Notes: generated by a model not told the origin, from the sequence alone. 11,132 bases of DNA from Quisquiliibacterium sp. (GCA_030830765.1 JAURMJ010000026.1:1-11132), one strand, 5' to 3'; counted from the stretch's first letter, positions 1-7,941 are shown. Numbers and translations: made by a program.

Positions 1-1161
1 GTCGAGCATCCGGTTACCGAGATGATCACGGGTCTCGACCTCGTCGAATGGCAGCTGCGCGTTGCCAACGGTGAACCACTGCCGATGCAGCAGGATGCGC
101 TACGCATCGACGGCCACTCGATCGAGGCACGCATCTACGCGGAGAATCCCGACAAAGGTTTCCTGCCCTCGACCGGCACGCTGCGCCATCTGCGCACACC
201 CGAACATGTCAGCTTCTGCGTGCACGCACCCGGCGCCAGCGAAACTGCTGCGGTACGCATCGATTCCGGAGTCCGCGCCGGGGACGCAATCTCACCGTTC
301 TACGACCCGATGATCGCCAAGCTGATTGTCTGGGGTGCAGACCGCGAACAGGCGATCGCACGCATGTCTGCCGCCCTGACCGAATTCGAGGTCGTCGGGC
401 TGGCCAGCAACATCGGCTTTCTGCAGCGGCTGATGTGCAACAGCGCATTTGCAGGCGCTGACCTGGACACCGGTCTGATTGAGCGCGAACGCAAAATGCT
501 GCTGCCCGAACGCGGTCAACCGGATGCCCGCCTGCTCGCCAGCGCGGTTGCCGCCTTGCTCGCCATCGAGTCGGCGAATGCGCAAGCCCTCAGAGCTGCC
601 GATCTGACACAGGCCGCCAACCCATGGTCGCGCATCGACGGCTGGCGCCTGGGCGGGAGGATTTCGCGCAATTTCGAATTCACGGTCGGCAAGCAGCCAG
701 CGCAGGTACAGGTTGAATACGCCCCGGGTGGCTTTACCGTGCATGCGGCCGGGGAAACGATCTGCCTGTCCGCGCTGGTGCACGATGGCGGCAGCAAACG
801 CCTGCGCGGCCTGATGGGAAGTGAAGCCTTCGAGATCGGCGCAGTGCTCGATCGCGAAACGCTGCACCTGTTCACTGCGCAGGGTCCGCAGGCACTGGGC
901 TATGCATCACCGCTTGCGCATGCCGGCGACGATGCCGACGAGGGTGGCAGTCTTACAGCGCCCATGCCAGGCAAGGTCATTGCGCTGCTCTGCGAAAAAG
1001 GTGCCAAGGTGACCCGCGGTCAACCCCTGCTGGTGATGGAAGCCATGAAGATGGAACATACCTTGTCGGCTCCGGCCAGCGGCATTGTCGAGGAGCTGCT
1101 TTATGCGGTCGGCGATCAGGTTGCCGAAGGTGCGCAGCTGATCGGCTTCCGGGCAAACTGA
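1..1161 (+). CDS. liuD: Acyl-CoA carboxylase alpha (biotin-carrying) subunit, probably 3-methylcrotonyl-CoA carboxylase; 5' end missing
   Basis: The reading frame is open from base 1, so this is the C-terminal 386 residues of a protein whose family is usually about 660 residues. The visible part begins in the biotin carboxylase domain with a VEHPVTEMITGLDLVEWQ stretch and continues through HSIEARIYAENP and the biotin carboxylase C-terminal domain (to about visible residue 160). A variable linker follows, then a biotinyl domain from about residue 315 to the end. The biotin-accepting lysine is in the AMKM motif at visible residue 350 (codon 1048-1050), 36 residues from the C-terminus. The enzyme carboxylates biotin with ATP and bicarbonate; a separate beta subunit transfers CO2 to the acyl-CoA. 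Family alone does not separate methylcrotonyl-, propionyl- and geranyl-CoA carboxylases. The HMG-CoA lyase gene 1.1 kb downstream points to methylcrotonyl-CoA and leucine degradation (mccA is a synonym). Confidence 0.9.
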   Translation, partial: VEHPVTEMITGLDLVEWQLRVANGEPLPMQQDALRIDGHSIEARIYAENPDKGFLPSTGTLRHLRTPEHVSFCVHAPGASETAAVRIDSGVRAGDAISPFYDPMIAKLIVWGADREQAIARMSAALTEFEVVGLASNIGFLQRLMCNSAFAGADLDTGLIERERKMLLPERGQPDARLLASAVAALLAIESANAQALRAADLTQAANPWSRIDGWRLGGRISRNFEFTVGKQPAQVQVEYAPGGFTVHAAGETICLSALVHDGGSKRLRGLMGSEAFEIGAVLDRETLHLFTAQGPQALGYASPLAHAGDDADEGGSLTAPMPGKVIALLCEKGAKVTRGQPLLVMEAMKMEHTLSAPASGIVEELLYAVGDQVAEGAQLIGFRAN

Positions 1162-1186
1162 GCCAATCTGCGGCATGCTCGCAGCG

Positions 1187-1241
1187 CGAAGGCATCCGGG
1201 GTTCACGAAGGCATCGGTGCATCCGCCAACCGGATGGCACC
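1187..1241 (+). repeat. Short direct repeats followed by a stem-loop between the carboxylase and ghrA genes
   Basis: A 10-base direct repeat, CGAAGGCATC, occurs at 1187-1196 and again at 1206-1215. It runs straight into a hairpin at 1216-1241: GGTG-CATCCG pairs with CGGATG-CACC around a CCAAC loop, with one bulged G at 1237, giving ten base pairs. No T-run follows, so this is not a standard intrinsic terminator. It could attenuate read-through, protect a processed 3' end or bind a regulator. The gap is 135 bp, much longer than the other gaps in this gene string, so separate control of the downstream genes is possible. I saw no convincing -35/-10 pair. Confidence 0.3.
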
Positions 1242-1296
1242 AATAATCGCGTCACTTTGATCTTGAAAATGAACTTGTGAGTACTGGAAGAATTCG

Positions 1297-2223
1297 ATGA
1301 AGATCGTCATTGCACACCCGGATCCCGCAGCCGGCGAGCGCTGGTGCGCCGAACTGAGTCCACGTCTGCCGCAGGCGCAACTGGCCACCTGGCCGACCGA
1401 CTGGACGCAGGCCGACTATGCAATCGCCTGGAAGCCGGCCGATGATTTCTTTACCAGACTGCAGATCGATCGCGCGCTGTTCAGTGCCGGTGCCGGCGTC
1501 GACCATCTGCTGCGCTTGCCGGCGCTGCCAGCGCAGTTGCCGATCGTCCGCGTCGAGAATGCCGGTATGGGGCTGCAGATGGTGCACTACTGCGCACTCG
1601 AAGCCTTGCGTGTCTACCGGCAGGACGATGCCTATGCGCAGCAGAAAGCCGATCGCCGCTGGTTTGATCGCGAACTGGAGTCACCAGCTCGCTTCACGAT
1701 CGGCGTCTTTGGACTGGGCGTGCTGGGCGCCCAGGTTGCCCAAGCGCTGCGTGATCTTGGCTTCACGGTCATCGGACATAGTCGCAGCCCCCGCAGTCTG
1801 CCTGGCATTGAATGCTATGCGGGCGACGCGGGTCTTGAGCCTTTTCTGCGCCGCTGTCAGATGCTGGTGCTGCTTGCTCCGCATACTTCGCAGACCGAAA
1901 ATCTTTTCGACTCGCACCACCTTGCCATGCTGCCGCAGGGCGCCTGGCTCGTCAATGCTGCGCGTGGGGCACTGGTCGTCGAGACTGATCTGATGCTCGC
2001 AATTGATTCTGGCCATCTGGCTGGCGCGACGCTTGACGTGTTCCAGACCGAACCTCTGCCCGAGACCCACCCGTTCTGGGTCCATCCTAAAATTCGCATC
2101 ACGCCGCACAGCGCCGCAGCAACTCTGATCGACGAGACCGCAGAACAAATCGTCGGCAAGATCAGCAGCCTTGAACGTGGCGAGACAGTCAGCGGTGTGG
2201 TTGACCGCGCCCGCGGCTATTGA
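1297..2223 (+). CDS. ghrA: Glyoxylate/hydroxypyruvate reductase A (D-2-hydroxyacid dehydrogenase family)
   Basis: A 308-residue cytosolic NAD(P)H-dependent reductase of the GhrA branch, which reduces glyoxylate to glycolate and hydroxypyruvate to glycerate. The Rossmann fingerprint GVFGLGVLGAQVA has its glycines at residues 139, 141 and 144. The expected catalytic triad is visible: Arg223 in NAARG, Glu252 in FQTEPLPE and His271 in ITPHSAA. Length matches the family. A GGAAG sequence lies six bases before the ATG. The 33-bp gap to the HMG-CoA lyase gene suggests co-transcription with it. GhrA is not a known step of leucine degradation, so its place between the carboxylase and the lyase is unexplained. 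The natural substrate could be another 2-oxoacid, since this family is promiscuous. Confidence 0.88.
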   Translation: MKIVIAHPDPAAGERWCAELSPRLPQAQLATWPTDWTQADYAIAWKPADDFFTRLQIDRALFSAGAGVDHLLRLPALPAQLPIVRVENAGMGLQMVHYCALEALRVYRQDDAYAQQKADRRWFDRELESPARFTIGVFGLGVLGAQVAQALRDLGFTVIGHSRSPRSLPGIECYAGDAGLEPFLRRCQMLVLLAPHTSQTENLFDSHHLAMLPQGAWLVNAARGALVVETDLMLAIDSGHLAGATLDVFQTEPLPETHPFWVHPKIRITPHSAAATLIDETAEQIVGKISSLERGETVSGVVDRARGY

Positions 2224-2256
2224 CCGGTCAGCCTACTGCCGCCCAGGAGTGCCCAG

Positions 2257-3180
2257 ATGTCCCTGCCCAAGCAAACCATGATCACCGAAGTCGGTCCGCG
2301 CGACGGACTGCAGAATGAAAAACAACCGGTGCCGGCTGCAACCAAAATCGATCTTTGCCGCAGGCTGGTCGAGGCCGGCATTCGCAACCTCGAGGCAACC
2401 TCATTTGTATCGCCCAAATGGGTGCCGCAGATGGCCGATGCGCCTGAGGTGATGGCAGGCATCCCCCGTCCGCAGGGTGTACGCGTCTCGGTGCTGACGC
2501 CGAACATGAAGGGCTTTGAAGGCGCGTTGGCCTCACGTGCCGACGAGGCAGTCATTTTTCCGGCGGCCAGCGAAGCATTCTCTCAGCGCAACCTGAACTG
2601 CTCGATCGCTGAAAGTGTTGAGCGTTTCACCCCGGTTGCGCGGGCTGCCCAAGAAAGCGGGATGCGGCTGCGTGCCGTGATTTCAGTCGCCTTCGGCTGC
2701 CCGTATCAGGGCGATGTCCCGATTTCATCGGTGGTCGATGTTGTCAGCCGCATGCGTGATCTCGGGGCCGATGAGATCGGCATCGCAGACACGATCGGCG
2801 TGGGCACCGCCGAACAGGTCAAGCGGGTCATCGAGGCGGCGGCGAAGGTCTACCCGATTGAGCAGATTTCCGGGCACTTCCATGACACCTACGGCCAGGC
2901 ATTGACCAACATCTATGCCTGTCTGCAGGTCGGTGTTGCCCGTTTTGATTCGTCGATTGCCGGCTTGGGCGGATGCCCGTATGCAAAGGGCGCAACCGGC
3001 AATGTGGCCACCGAGGATGTCGTCTACCTGCTGCACGGGCTGGGCATCGAGACTGGACTGGATCTGGACAAGCTTGTCGATGCGGGCCAATGGATCTCAG
3101 CATTCCTGGGCCGCAAGAGCCATTCGCGGGTCGGCAATGCATTGGCCGCAAAACGCGCTGCTGCAGAGCAGGCCACCTGA
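2257..3180 (+). CDS. liuE: Hydroxymethylglutaryl-CoA lyase
   Basis: A 307-residue TIM-barrel enzyme of the HMGL-like family. It cleaves 3-hydroxy-3-methylglutaryl-CoA to acetoacetate and acetyl-CoA, the last step of leucine degradation. Metal and catalytic positions are all visible: Arg15-Asp16 in [10 protein letters not shown], His207 and His209 in GHFHDTYG, the active-site Cys240 in the [14 protein letters not shown] signature, and Asn249. Length fits bacterial MvaB/LiuE proteins. An AGGAG ribosome-binding site sits seven bases before the ATG, which supports this start. It lies downstream of ghrA and five bases before the DUF1289 gene. With the biotin carboxylase subunit upstream it marks the region as a liu-type locus; mvaB is the other common symbol. 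Confidence 0.95.
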   Translation: MSLPKQTMITEVGPRDGLQNEKQPVPAATKIDLCRRLVEAGIRNLEATSFVSPKWVPQMADAPEVMAGIPRPQGVRVSVLTPNMKGFEGALASRADEAVIFPAASEAFSQRNLNCSIAESVERFTPVARAAQESGMRLRAVISVAFGCPYQGDVPISSVVDVVSRMRDLGADEIGIADTIGVGTAEQVKRVIEAAAKVYPIEQISGHFHDTYGQALTNIYACLQVGVARFDSSIAGLGGCPYAKGATGNVATEDVVYLLHGLGIETGLDLDKLVDAGQWISAFLGRKSHSRVGNALAAKRAAAEQAT

Positions 3181-3185
3181 GCATC

Positions 3186-3398
3186 ATGAACCAATCCCGA
3201 CCACCCACGCCGAACGTCGCTGTACGTTCGCCCTGCAACTCAGTCTGCCGTATCGATTCGCAGACCGGCTTTTGCCTGGGCTGCCAGCGCACGATCGATG
3301 AGATCGCAGGCTGGGGCTCGATGAACGATGATCGACGTCGCGAAGTTTTGACGCAGCTGCAGATTCGCCGTGAATCGTCGAATGGAAACGCGCCATGA
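3186..3398 (+). CDS. DUF1289 small four-cysteine protein
   Basis: A 70-residue protein that starts five bases after the lyase stop codon. It has the DUF1289 pattern: SPCNSVC, then [17 protein letters not shown]. Cysteines 17, 21, 30 and 33 are spaced C-x3-C-x8-C-x2-C, which suggests a bound zinc ion or iron-sulfur cluster, although no metal has been established as far as I know. The ending after residue 45 is polar and helical, [13 protein letters not shown]. No membrane segment or signal peptide is seen. Its position makes co-translation with the lyase likely. DUF1289 proteins occur beside many different metabolic genes in proteobacteria, so neighbourhood gives little functional information. 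Confidence 0.85.
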   Translation: MNQSRPPTPNVAVRSPCNSVCRIDSQTGFCLGCQRTIDEIAGWGSMNDDRRREVLTQLQIRRESSNGNAP

Positions 3399-3676
3399 GT
3401 GTCAATCCGATTCGGGAAGGTTTCCTTAAACCGATCATCGGCGCGTCCTGCCGGATTTCCGACGAACTTGCCGCGGCTAGGTCGCTGATCACCCCGTGCG
3501 CTCAGGGCATGCGCACCCCTGAGAAGATCGCTCTGCTGTCGACCTCGAGGCGCGTCACAACCTTCGCCGGCCAGCCTGCGCAAAACGTAGTTCAGTGCGG
3601 TGCGACAGAACGCGATGCGGCGTTTACACAGCGTGTTGTGCACGGCCCGGCCAGCATGGTCCCGAGGTGTGACTGA
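3395..3676 (+). CDS. Unrecognised ORF, possible small hypothetical protein
   Basis: A 93-codon open frame whose ATG overlaps the DUF1289 stop as ATGA (3395-3398). By hand count about 70% of its codons end in G or C, which does not exclude coding. I recognise no family, motif, membrane segment or signal peptide. It has four scattered cysteines (19, 35, 68, 92) and no obvious repeated structure. It fills most of the 332-base stretch between DUF1289 and the MBL hydrolase, which otherwise holds no gene, tRNA or terminator that I can see. It may be a real lineage-specific protein, a decayed gene remnant, or a chance ORF in GC-rich DNA. Confidence 0.3.
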   Translation: MSVNPIREGFLKPIIGASCRISDELAAARSLITPCAQGMRTPEKIALLSTSRRVTTFAGQPAQNVVQCGATERDAAFTQRVVHGPASMVPRCD

Positions 3677-3730
3677 GTCCGTTCAGCAGTCCCTCTGCAC
3701 AATAGAACGCCTCCAGCGAAGCCGCGCAAG

Positions 3731-4696
3731 ATGAACATCAGCTCCTCTATGTGCCTGCCGGCCTCGATGCTCCTGATCGAGCGCGACTGGCTCTCGAGTA
3801 ACCAGGTGATGTTCTTCGATGAGCAGGCCGGCGAACAGGAGGCAACGCTTCTGGACTCAGGCTATGGCACCCATGCGCAATTCACGTTGCAGCTCGTCGA
3901 GCACGCACTGTCCGCACGCGGGCTTCAGATCAAGGCGCTGCGCACGCTGATCAATACGCATCTGCATTCGGACCACTGTGGCGGCAACGCGCTGATTGCA
4001 GAAAAATCAGGCTGTCGCGTGCTGGTGCCCGCCGCCGAATTCAACACCGTCCGGGATTGGGATGAAGACGCACTCACCTTCCGCGCAACCAGTCAGCATT
4101 GCGAACGCTTCAGCGCGGACGCCGCAGTCGGTGACGGTGATGAACTTCTGCTCGGCGGCCTGCAATGGCGCGCCCATGCAGCGCCCGGCCATGATCCGCA
4201 CTCGCTGATTCTTTTCTGCGAGGAACACAGGCTGCTGATCTCGGCTGACGCCTTATGGGAAAACGGCTTCGGAATCATTTTTCCGGAGTTGTCTGGTGAG
4301 TCGGGTTTTCCAGAGCAGCAGTCCGTGCTTGATCTGATCGAATCATTCGACGCTGAACTGGTGATCCCGGGCCATGGACAGGCATTCGGTCAGGTACCAG
4401 CAGCCATTGCTCGGGCACGGGCCAGACTCGCAGCCTTGCGCGACGATCCGCAACGCAACGCGCGCAATGCCCTGAAGGCGTTGATCAAGTTCCTGATGCT
4501 TGAGATGCAGACGGTCTCAGTCGACCTGCTGCTGCAACGGGTCGCGCAGGCAAGGATTCTGCACAATGCAGCCCAGCTGTTGCAGATGTCATTGGAGCAG
4601 GCGATTTTATGGACACTCGATGCACTGGAGAAGTCCGGACAAATTCGCCGCGACGGTGACAGGCTAAGCAACGATGAGCCGCAGGCTGTCAGCTGA
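3731..4696 (+). CDS. MBL-fold metallo-hydrolase
   Basis: A 321-residue metallo-beta-lactamase-fold protein. The dinuclear metal site is complete: His77, His79, Asp81 and His82 in THLHSDHCGG, His154 in APGHDPHS, Asp173 in ISADALWENG, and His215 in IPGHG. Residues 1-220 form the hydrolase domain. Residues 225-310 form a helical C-terminal extension (RNARNALKALIKFLMLEMQ), like that seen in glyoxalase-II-like and RNase-Z-unlike members of Proteobacteria. There is no signal peptide, so it should act in the cytoplasm. The substrate is unknown; thioesters and glutathione conjugates are typical of such relatives. The ATG has no clear ribosome-binding site, so the exact start is moderately certain, but the conserved N-terminal region (IERDWLSSN) lies downstream of it. 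Confidence 0.85.
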   Translation: MNISSSMCLPASMLLIERDWLSSNQVMFFDEQAGEQEATLLDSGYGTHAQFTLQLVEHALSARGLQIKALRTLINTHLHSDHCGGNALIAEKSGCRVLVPAAEFNTVRDWDEDALTFRATSQHCERFSADAAVGDGDELLLGGLQWRAHAAPGHDPHSLILFCEEHRLLISADALWENGFGIIFPELSGESGFPEQQSVLDLIESFDAELVIPGHGQAFGQVPAAIARARARLAALRDDPQRNARNALKALIKFLMLEMQTVSVDLLLQRVAQARILHNAAQLLQMSLEQAILWTLDALEKSGQIRRDGDRLSNDEPQAVS

Positions 4697-4767
4697 ACAA
4701 GCACCACCGCCCGCATCACGCCTGCGCGAAGCGCCGAACACGAACACGAATCAGCAGAGAAATCAGA

Positions 4768-5325
4768 ATGAGTCACAAGCCGGCCAAACCCGCGTCCATC
4801 CTCGTGCGTGACAGCCGTGATGACGACCTGCCACGCATTCAGACCATCTACAGTCATCATGTTCTTCACGGCAGCGGCAGCTTCGAGCTGGAGCCCCCTG
4901 ATCTGACCGAGATGACCAGCCGGCGCGCTGGCGTCCTGGGCAACGGATTCCCCTATCTGGTGGCCGAACTGGACGGCCAGGTGATGGGCTATGCCTATGC
5001 CAACTTTTTTCGAACCCGTCCGGCCTACCGCTTCACCGTCGAAGATTCGGTCTACATCGACCAACGCGCTGTCGGGAGCGGGATCGGCCGCGCGTTGCTG
5101 CATGAACTGCTCACCCGCTGCGAGGCACTTGGATGCCGGCAGATGGTCGCGGTGATCGGCGACAGCGCCAATGTGGCATCAATCGGTCTGCATGCTGCCT
5201 GCGGCTTTCGCTTCGCTGGCGTCATGAGAGCGACCGGCTGGAAGTTCGAGCGCTGGCTCGATACGGTCATGATGCAACGAGAACTCGGCGCGGGCTTCTC
5301 AGAAGCGCCTCCCGCAGGGCGCTGA
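4768..5325 (+). CDS. GNAT-family N-acetyltransferase, phosphinothricin acetyltransferase-like
   Basis: A 185-residue single-domain acetyltransferase. The N-terminus (IRDSRDDDLPRIQTIYSHHV type) and the FELEPPD region match the PAT/MnaT group, which acetylates small amines such as phosphinothricin, methionine sulfoximine or related amino acids with acetyl-CoA. The acetyl-CoA binding motif is R100-x-x-G-x-G followed by IGRALL (residues 100-111). The ending motif SIGLHAACGFRFAGVMRATGWK (about residues 138-159) is typical of this group. It is the last + strand gene and sits 71 bp after the hydrolase. Substrate cannot be told from sequence; resistance to a specific amine is a guess. Confidence 0.85.
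   Translation: MSHKPAKPASILVRDSRDDDLPRIQTIYSHHVLHGSGSFELEPPDLTEMTSRRAGVLGNGFPYLVAELDGQVMGYAYANFFRTRPAYRFTVEDSVYIDQRAVGSGIGRALLHELLTRCEALGCRQMVAVIGDSANVASIGLHAACGFRFAGVMRATGWKFERWLDTVMMQRELGAGFSEAPPAGR
5304..5323. other. Weak stem-loop at the convergent gene end
   Basis: AGCGCC at 5304-5309 pairs with GGCGCT at 5318-5323 around an 8-base loop, at the very end of the acetyltransferase gene. The two gene strings converge here with only 28 bases between stop codons (5326-5353). It is the best hairpin I see for ending transcription, but there is no T-run on either strand and the stem lies within the coding region, so chance is quite possible. Confidence 0.2.
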
Positions 5326-5353
5326 ACCCTTCGAACAACACAACCCGCCCGGC

Positions 5354-5626
5354 TCAAAGCCCTTCGCGTGCCGCCACCAAGGCCTCTCTGAGCACCGCAA
5401 GATTGCCCACCTGATTGGCCAGCAGAAGAATCAGCTTGCAGTTGAGCATTGCGCTTTGCTCATCGCTTAGTTCGCGATGCGCATCAATCAGCGCCTCATA
5501 GAATTCATCGCCAGGCGCATACGGCCACAGGAACTGGCGACCGGGTTCATGCAGATTCGGCGTTGCGATCAGGTGCCCGATGTCGTCGGAAGAGGTCAGG
5601 CTTGAAGGTCGGGTTGACTGATTCAT
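5354..5626 (-). CDS. DUF2783 domain protein
   Basis: A 90-residue protein. Residues 40-85 have the DUF2783 pattern: DEFYEALIDAHRELSDEQS, then an alpha-helical KLILLLANQVGNLAVLREAL. No function is known for this family. The first 38 residues are a polar, probably flexible lead. Its ATG overlaps the stop of the flavin hydroxylase upstream as ATGA (5623-5626), with a strong GAGGGAG ribosome-binding site seven bases before it, so the two are probably co-translated. DUF2783 genes next to MhpA-like hydroxylases are, as I recall, common in Betaproteobacteria, which suggests an accessory or partner role. There is no membrane segment or cysteine cluster. It is the last gene of the - strand string. Confidence 0.82.
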   Translation of the reverse strand: MNQSTRPSSLTSSDDIGHLIATPNLHEPGRQFLWPYAPGDEFYEALIDAHRELSDEQSAMLNCKLILLLANQVGNLAVLREALVAAREGL

Positions 5627-7359
5627 TGGCTCGCTCCCTCGGTCGTCTTCATCGCAAGTGCCCGACGCTGCGCGCGCATCAGTGCATCGGCGTCAAAATC
5701 TCGAAACCGGGCACAGACGTGCTGATCGGGACGCAACAGATACGTCGTGCCCGGCCGCGCATCAAACCGTCGCCAGGCCCGACCGTCCGGATCATGCAGC
5801 ACCCGGACATCATGCGCCGCACTTGTATTCGGCGCGATTTCAGCAGCTTGAGGACTGGCGATTCCTGCAGAGGCCGTGCGCGTCACCAGCAGCACCGAGA
5901 TCGGAACCGGTTCGCTTGCGAGCCGGCGCACAGCCTGTTGTTGCTGTCTGGAAAGCTGTTCAGCGCTCTCCGCGAACAGCAATGCCTGAAATCCCTCGCC
6001 GGTCTGCTCCAGCAACCAGGCCGGCTTGCCATCCACCAAAACCGGGGCATCATCCAGCGGCGCACCAGGTCGCATCCGGGTGCTGAACTCGCTCTGATCG
6101 GGCGTGTTCAAGGGGGAATCAAGATAGTAGGTCGGCACCGACAAGCGTCCTGAATTGACCAACGCGCGTGCAAAAGGAAAGTCGCGCGCCAGCAGCAGCG
6201 TTGCGTTGCGAAACGTACGACTGACGGAGCTCTTGGGCGTGATGAAATCCGTCGAACGGGTCGAATTCATGATGTTCTCGTCGGCGGCTTTGACCCGCTC
6301 AGCGTCGTAGCTGTCCAGCAGCGAGGCCGGCGCCTTGCCCTGCACAACCAGGGCCAGCTTCCAGCCAAGATTGTCGACATCCTGAATACCCGAATTGGCA
6401 CCTCGTGCTCCGAAGGGCGAGACCTGATGGGCAGCATCCCCGACGAACAGCAGTCTGCGATGCCTGAAACTGCCCATGCGGCGGCATTGGAAGGTATAGA
6501 CGCTGAGCCATTCAAGTTCGAAGTCGACATCGTCGCCGAGCATCATGCGGATCCGCGGCACGACGCGCTCAGGTTTCTTTTCCTCTTCGGGGTCGGCATC
6601 CCAGCCGAGCTGCCAGTCGATGCGCCAGACGCTGTCAGCCTGCTTGTGCAGCAACACCGAGAGCCCTGGATGAAACGGCGGGTCGAACCAGAAGCGGCGC
6701 TCAGCCGGAAAATCAGCCTTCATCACGATGTCGGCGATCAGGAAACGATCCATGAACACCTTGCCTTCGACATCGAGCCCCCGCATCCGACGAATCGGAC
6801 TGCGCGCGCCATCAGCAACGATCAGCCAGTCAGCCTGAACGTGGTAGTGACCCTCGGGCGTTTCAATTTCTACACGGACGCTGTCGTCAGTTTCGTCAAC
6901 TCCAATGACGCGACTCTTCCAGCGCAGATCGATCGACTCGAGCTGCCCTGCCCGCCTGACCAGTTCTTCCTCAAGGTGGTACTGCTGAAGGTTGACCATG
7001 CCGGGCCGATGATGATCCGGCTCGGGCTGCAGGTTGAAGTTGTAGACCTCGTCATCGCCCAGAAAGGTACGCCCGACATTCCAAGAGACACCATTTGAAG
7101 TCACATGCTCGCCGCAGCCAAACCGGTCCAACACCTCGAGCGTGCGCTTGGCGTAACAGACCGCGCGCGAACCCGTGCTGACTGTATCGTCATCATCGAC
7201 AATCAACACGGGCAGACCGCGCAGCGCAAGATCGATCGCAGCCGCCAGACCAACGGGGCCGGCACCGGCAATCAGCACGGGGACGTGACGCAGTTGAGCG
7301 GCGTCAAGCTCGGGCGCGCGTCGGGACGGATATTTTGGGTACGAGTAGGTGGTGTGCAT
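5623..7359 (-). CDS. FAD-dependent hydroxylase, MhpA-like (aromatic-ring monooxygenase family)
   Basis: A 578-residue flavoprotein of the PheA/MhpA class, which hydroxylates phenolic or related rings with NAD(P)H and oxygen. Domains in order: FAD-binding Rossmann start GAGPVG at residues 32-37; an acidic run at 55-58 that ends the second strand; the DG motif at 183-184 (VADGARSP); the second FAD motif GDAAHQVSPFGARG at 307-320, followed by NSGIQDVDNLGWKLALV; and a C-terminal thioredoxin-like domain from about residue 440. Length fits the family. A GAGGT ribosome-binding site lies seven bases before the ATG. It is separated by 197 bp from the DUF35 gene and overlaps the DUF2783 gene, so it could have its own promoter. 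The substrate is unknown; 3-(3-hydroxyphenyl)propionate is only the best-known case. Confidence 0.88.
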   Translation of the reverse strand: MHTTYSYPKYPSRRAPELDAAQLRHVPVLIAGAGPVGLAAAIDLALRGLPVLIVDDDDTVSTGSRAVCYAKRTLEVLDRFGCGEHVTSNGVSWNVGRTFLGDDEVYNFNLQPEPDHHRPGMVNLQQYHLEEELVRRAGQLESIDLRWKSRVIGVDETDDSVRVEIETPEGHYHVQADWLIVADGARSPIRRMRGLDVEGKVFMDRFLIADIVMKADFPAERRFWFDPPFHPGLSVLLHKQADSVWRIDWQLGWDADPEEEKKPERVVPRIRMMLGDDVDFELEWLSVYTFQCRRMGSFRHRRLLFVGDAAHQVSPFGARGANSGIQDVDNLGWKLALVVQGKAPASLLDSYDAERVKAADENIMNSTRSTDFITPKSSVSRTFRNATLLLARDFPFARALVNSGRLSVPTYYLDSPLNTPDQSEFSTRMRPGAPLDDAPVLVDGKPAWLLEQTGEGFQALLFAESAEQLSRQQQQAVRRLASEPVPISVLLVTRTASAGIASPQAAEIAPNTSAAHDVRVLHDPDGRAWRRFDARPGTTYLLRPDQHVCARFRDFDADALMRAQRRALAMKTTEGASQ

Positions 7360-7555
7360 TGCGCAGACCTCTGAGAAAACCGGCAGATCCGGAACGTATT
7401 CGAAGCGGGTTTGACTCTAACATTGCGCGCTCCCTGCCGATCCGAATCTGTGGCGCGCAAGGCAAGCAGTTCGCCTGCTCGGCCTTCGGCATTGCGATCG
7501 AAGAAGCCGCAGTAATGAAACTGCAGCACATGATGCAATTAAAGCCGCAGACTCA

Positions 7556-7924
7556 TCAGGCGCGCTCGAACCTGACCAGATGCCGACCGGCAAACTCGAA
7601 CACTTCAGCCCGGACCCGCTCACCGATTCGTAATTCGGCCGGCGCATGGCCCATCAGCCGGCCACCGTCATCCAGATCGACCAGCGCCAGCGCATAAGGG
7701 ACCAGACTGCGAAAAGCTTCCTCGGGTGGCCGCGAGACCAGCGTGACGGCAAAAACTGTGCCTGTCCCAGCGGCTGGTCCCCAGGCAAGGCTGGCCTGAC
7801 CACAAGCCGTGCAGGCATAACGGGCGAGCTTCTGCGACTGGCCGCAATCGGCACAGCGCTGAACCAGGATTTTCCCTTCGGCAAGACCCGCGACAAACGG
7901 CGCGGCAACAAGACTCGTACTCAT
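7556..7924 (-). CDS. DUF35 zinc-ribbon/OB-fold protein, partner of thiolase-like enzyme
   Basis: A 122-residue protein with the usual two-part DUF35 structure: an N-terminal rubredoxin-like zinc ribbon with Cys24, Cys27, Cys38 and Cys41 (RCADCG and YACTACG), and a C-terminal OB-fold (TGTVFAVTLVSRPP to VRAEVFEF). Such proteins form complexes with SCP2-type thiolases and thiolase-fold aldolases and are thought to feed or shape the acyl-CoA site. Its start is 17 bases after the thiolase stop. The ribosome-binding site is weak (AATGGG). The OB-fold half is compact but complete. Co-expression with the thiolase-like gene and stable complex formation are strongly suggested by families with this arrangement, including Ltp2 with ChsH2. 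Confidence 0.88.
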   Translation of the reverse strand: MSTSLVAAPFVAGLAEGKILVQRCADCGQSQKLARYACTACGQASLAWGPAAGTGTVFAVTLVSRPPEEAFRSLVPYALALVDLDDGGRLMGHAPAELRIGERVRAEVFEFAGRHLVRFERA

Positions 7925-7941
7925 CGATTCGCACCCATTGC

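Noticed and set aside
2828..3643. A 271-codon - strand open frame across the lyase, DUF1289 and the unrecognised ORF
   Set aside because: It overlaps well-supported genes with conserved active sites, and its own translation has no recognisable domain.
4730..4752. Short CGAACA direct repeats before the acetyltransferase gene
   Set aside because: The units are only about six bases long and repeated two to three times, which is likely chance.
5449..6153. A 234-codon + strand open frame
   Set aside because: It runs antisense through the DUF2783 gene and the C-terminal part of the hydroxylase. Composition is Arg/His-rich and without motifs.
6427..7098. A 223-codon + strand open frame
   Set aside because: It lies opposite the flavin hydroxylase, which has intact FAD motifs in the - strand frame. 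No family resemblance was seen in the + strand translation.
7360..7555. Promoter or terminator between the DUF35 gene and the hydroxylase
   Set aside because: The 196-base gap is long enough for both, but I found no convincing -35/-10 pair and only short imperfect stems without a T-run.
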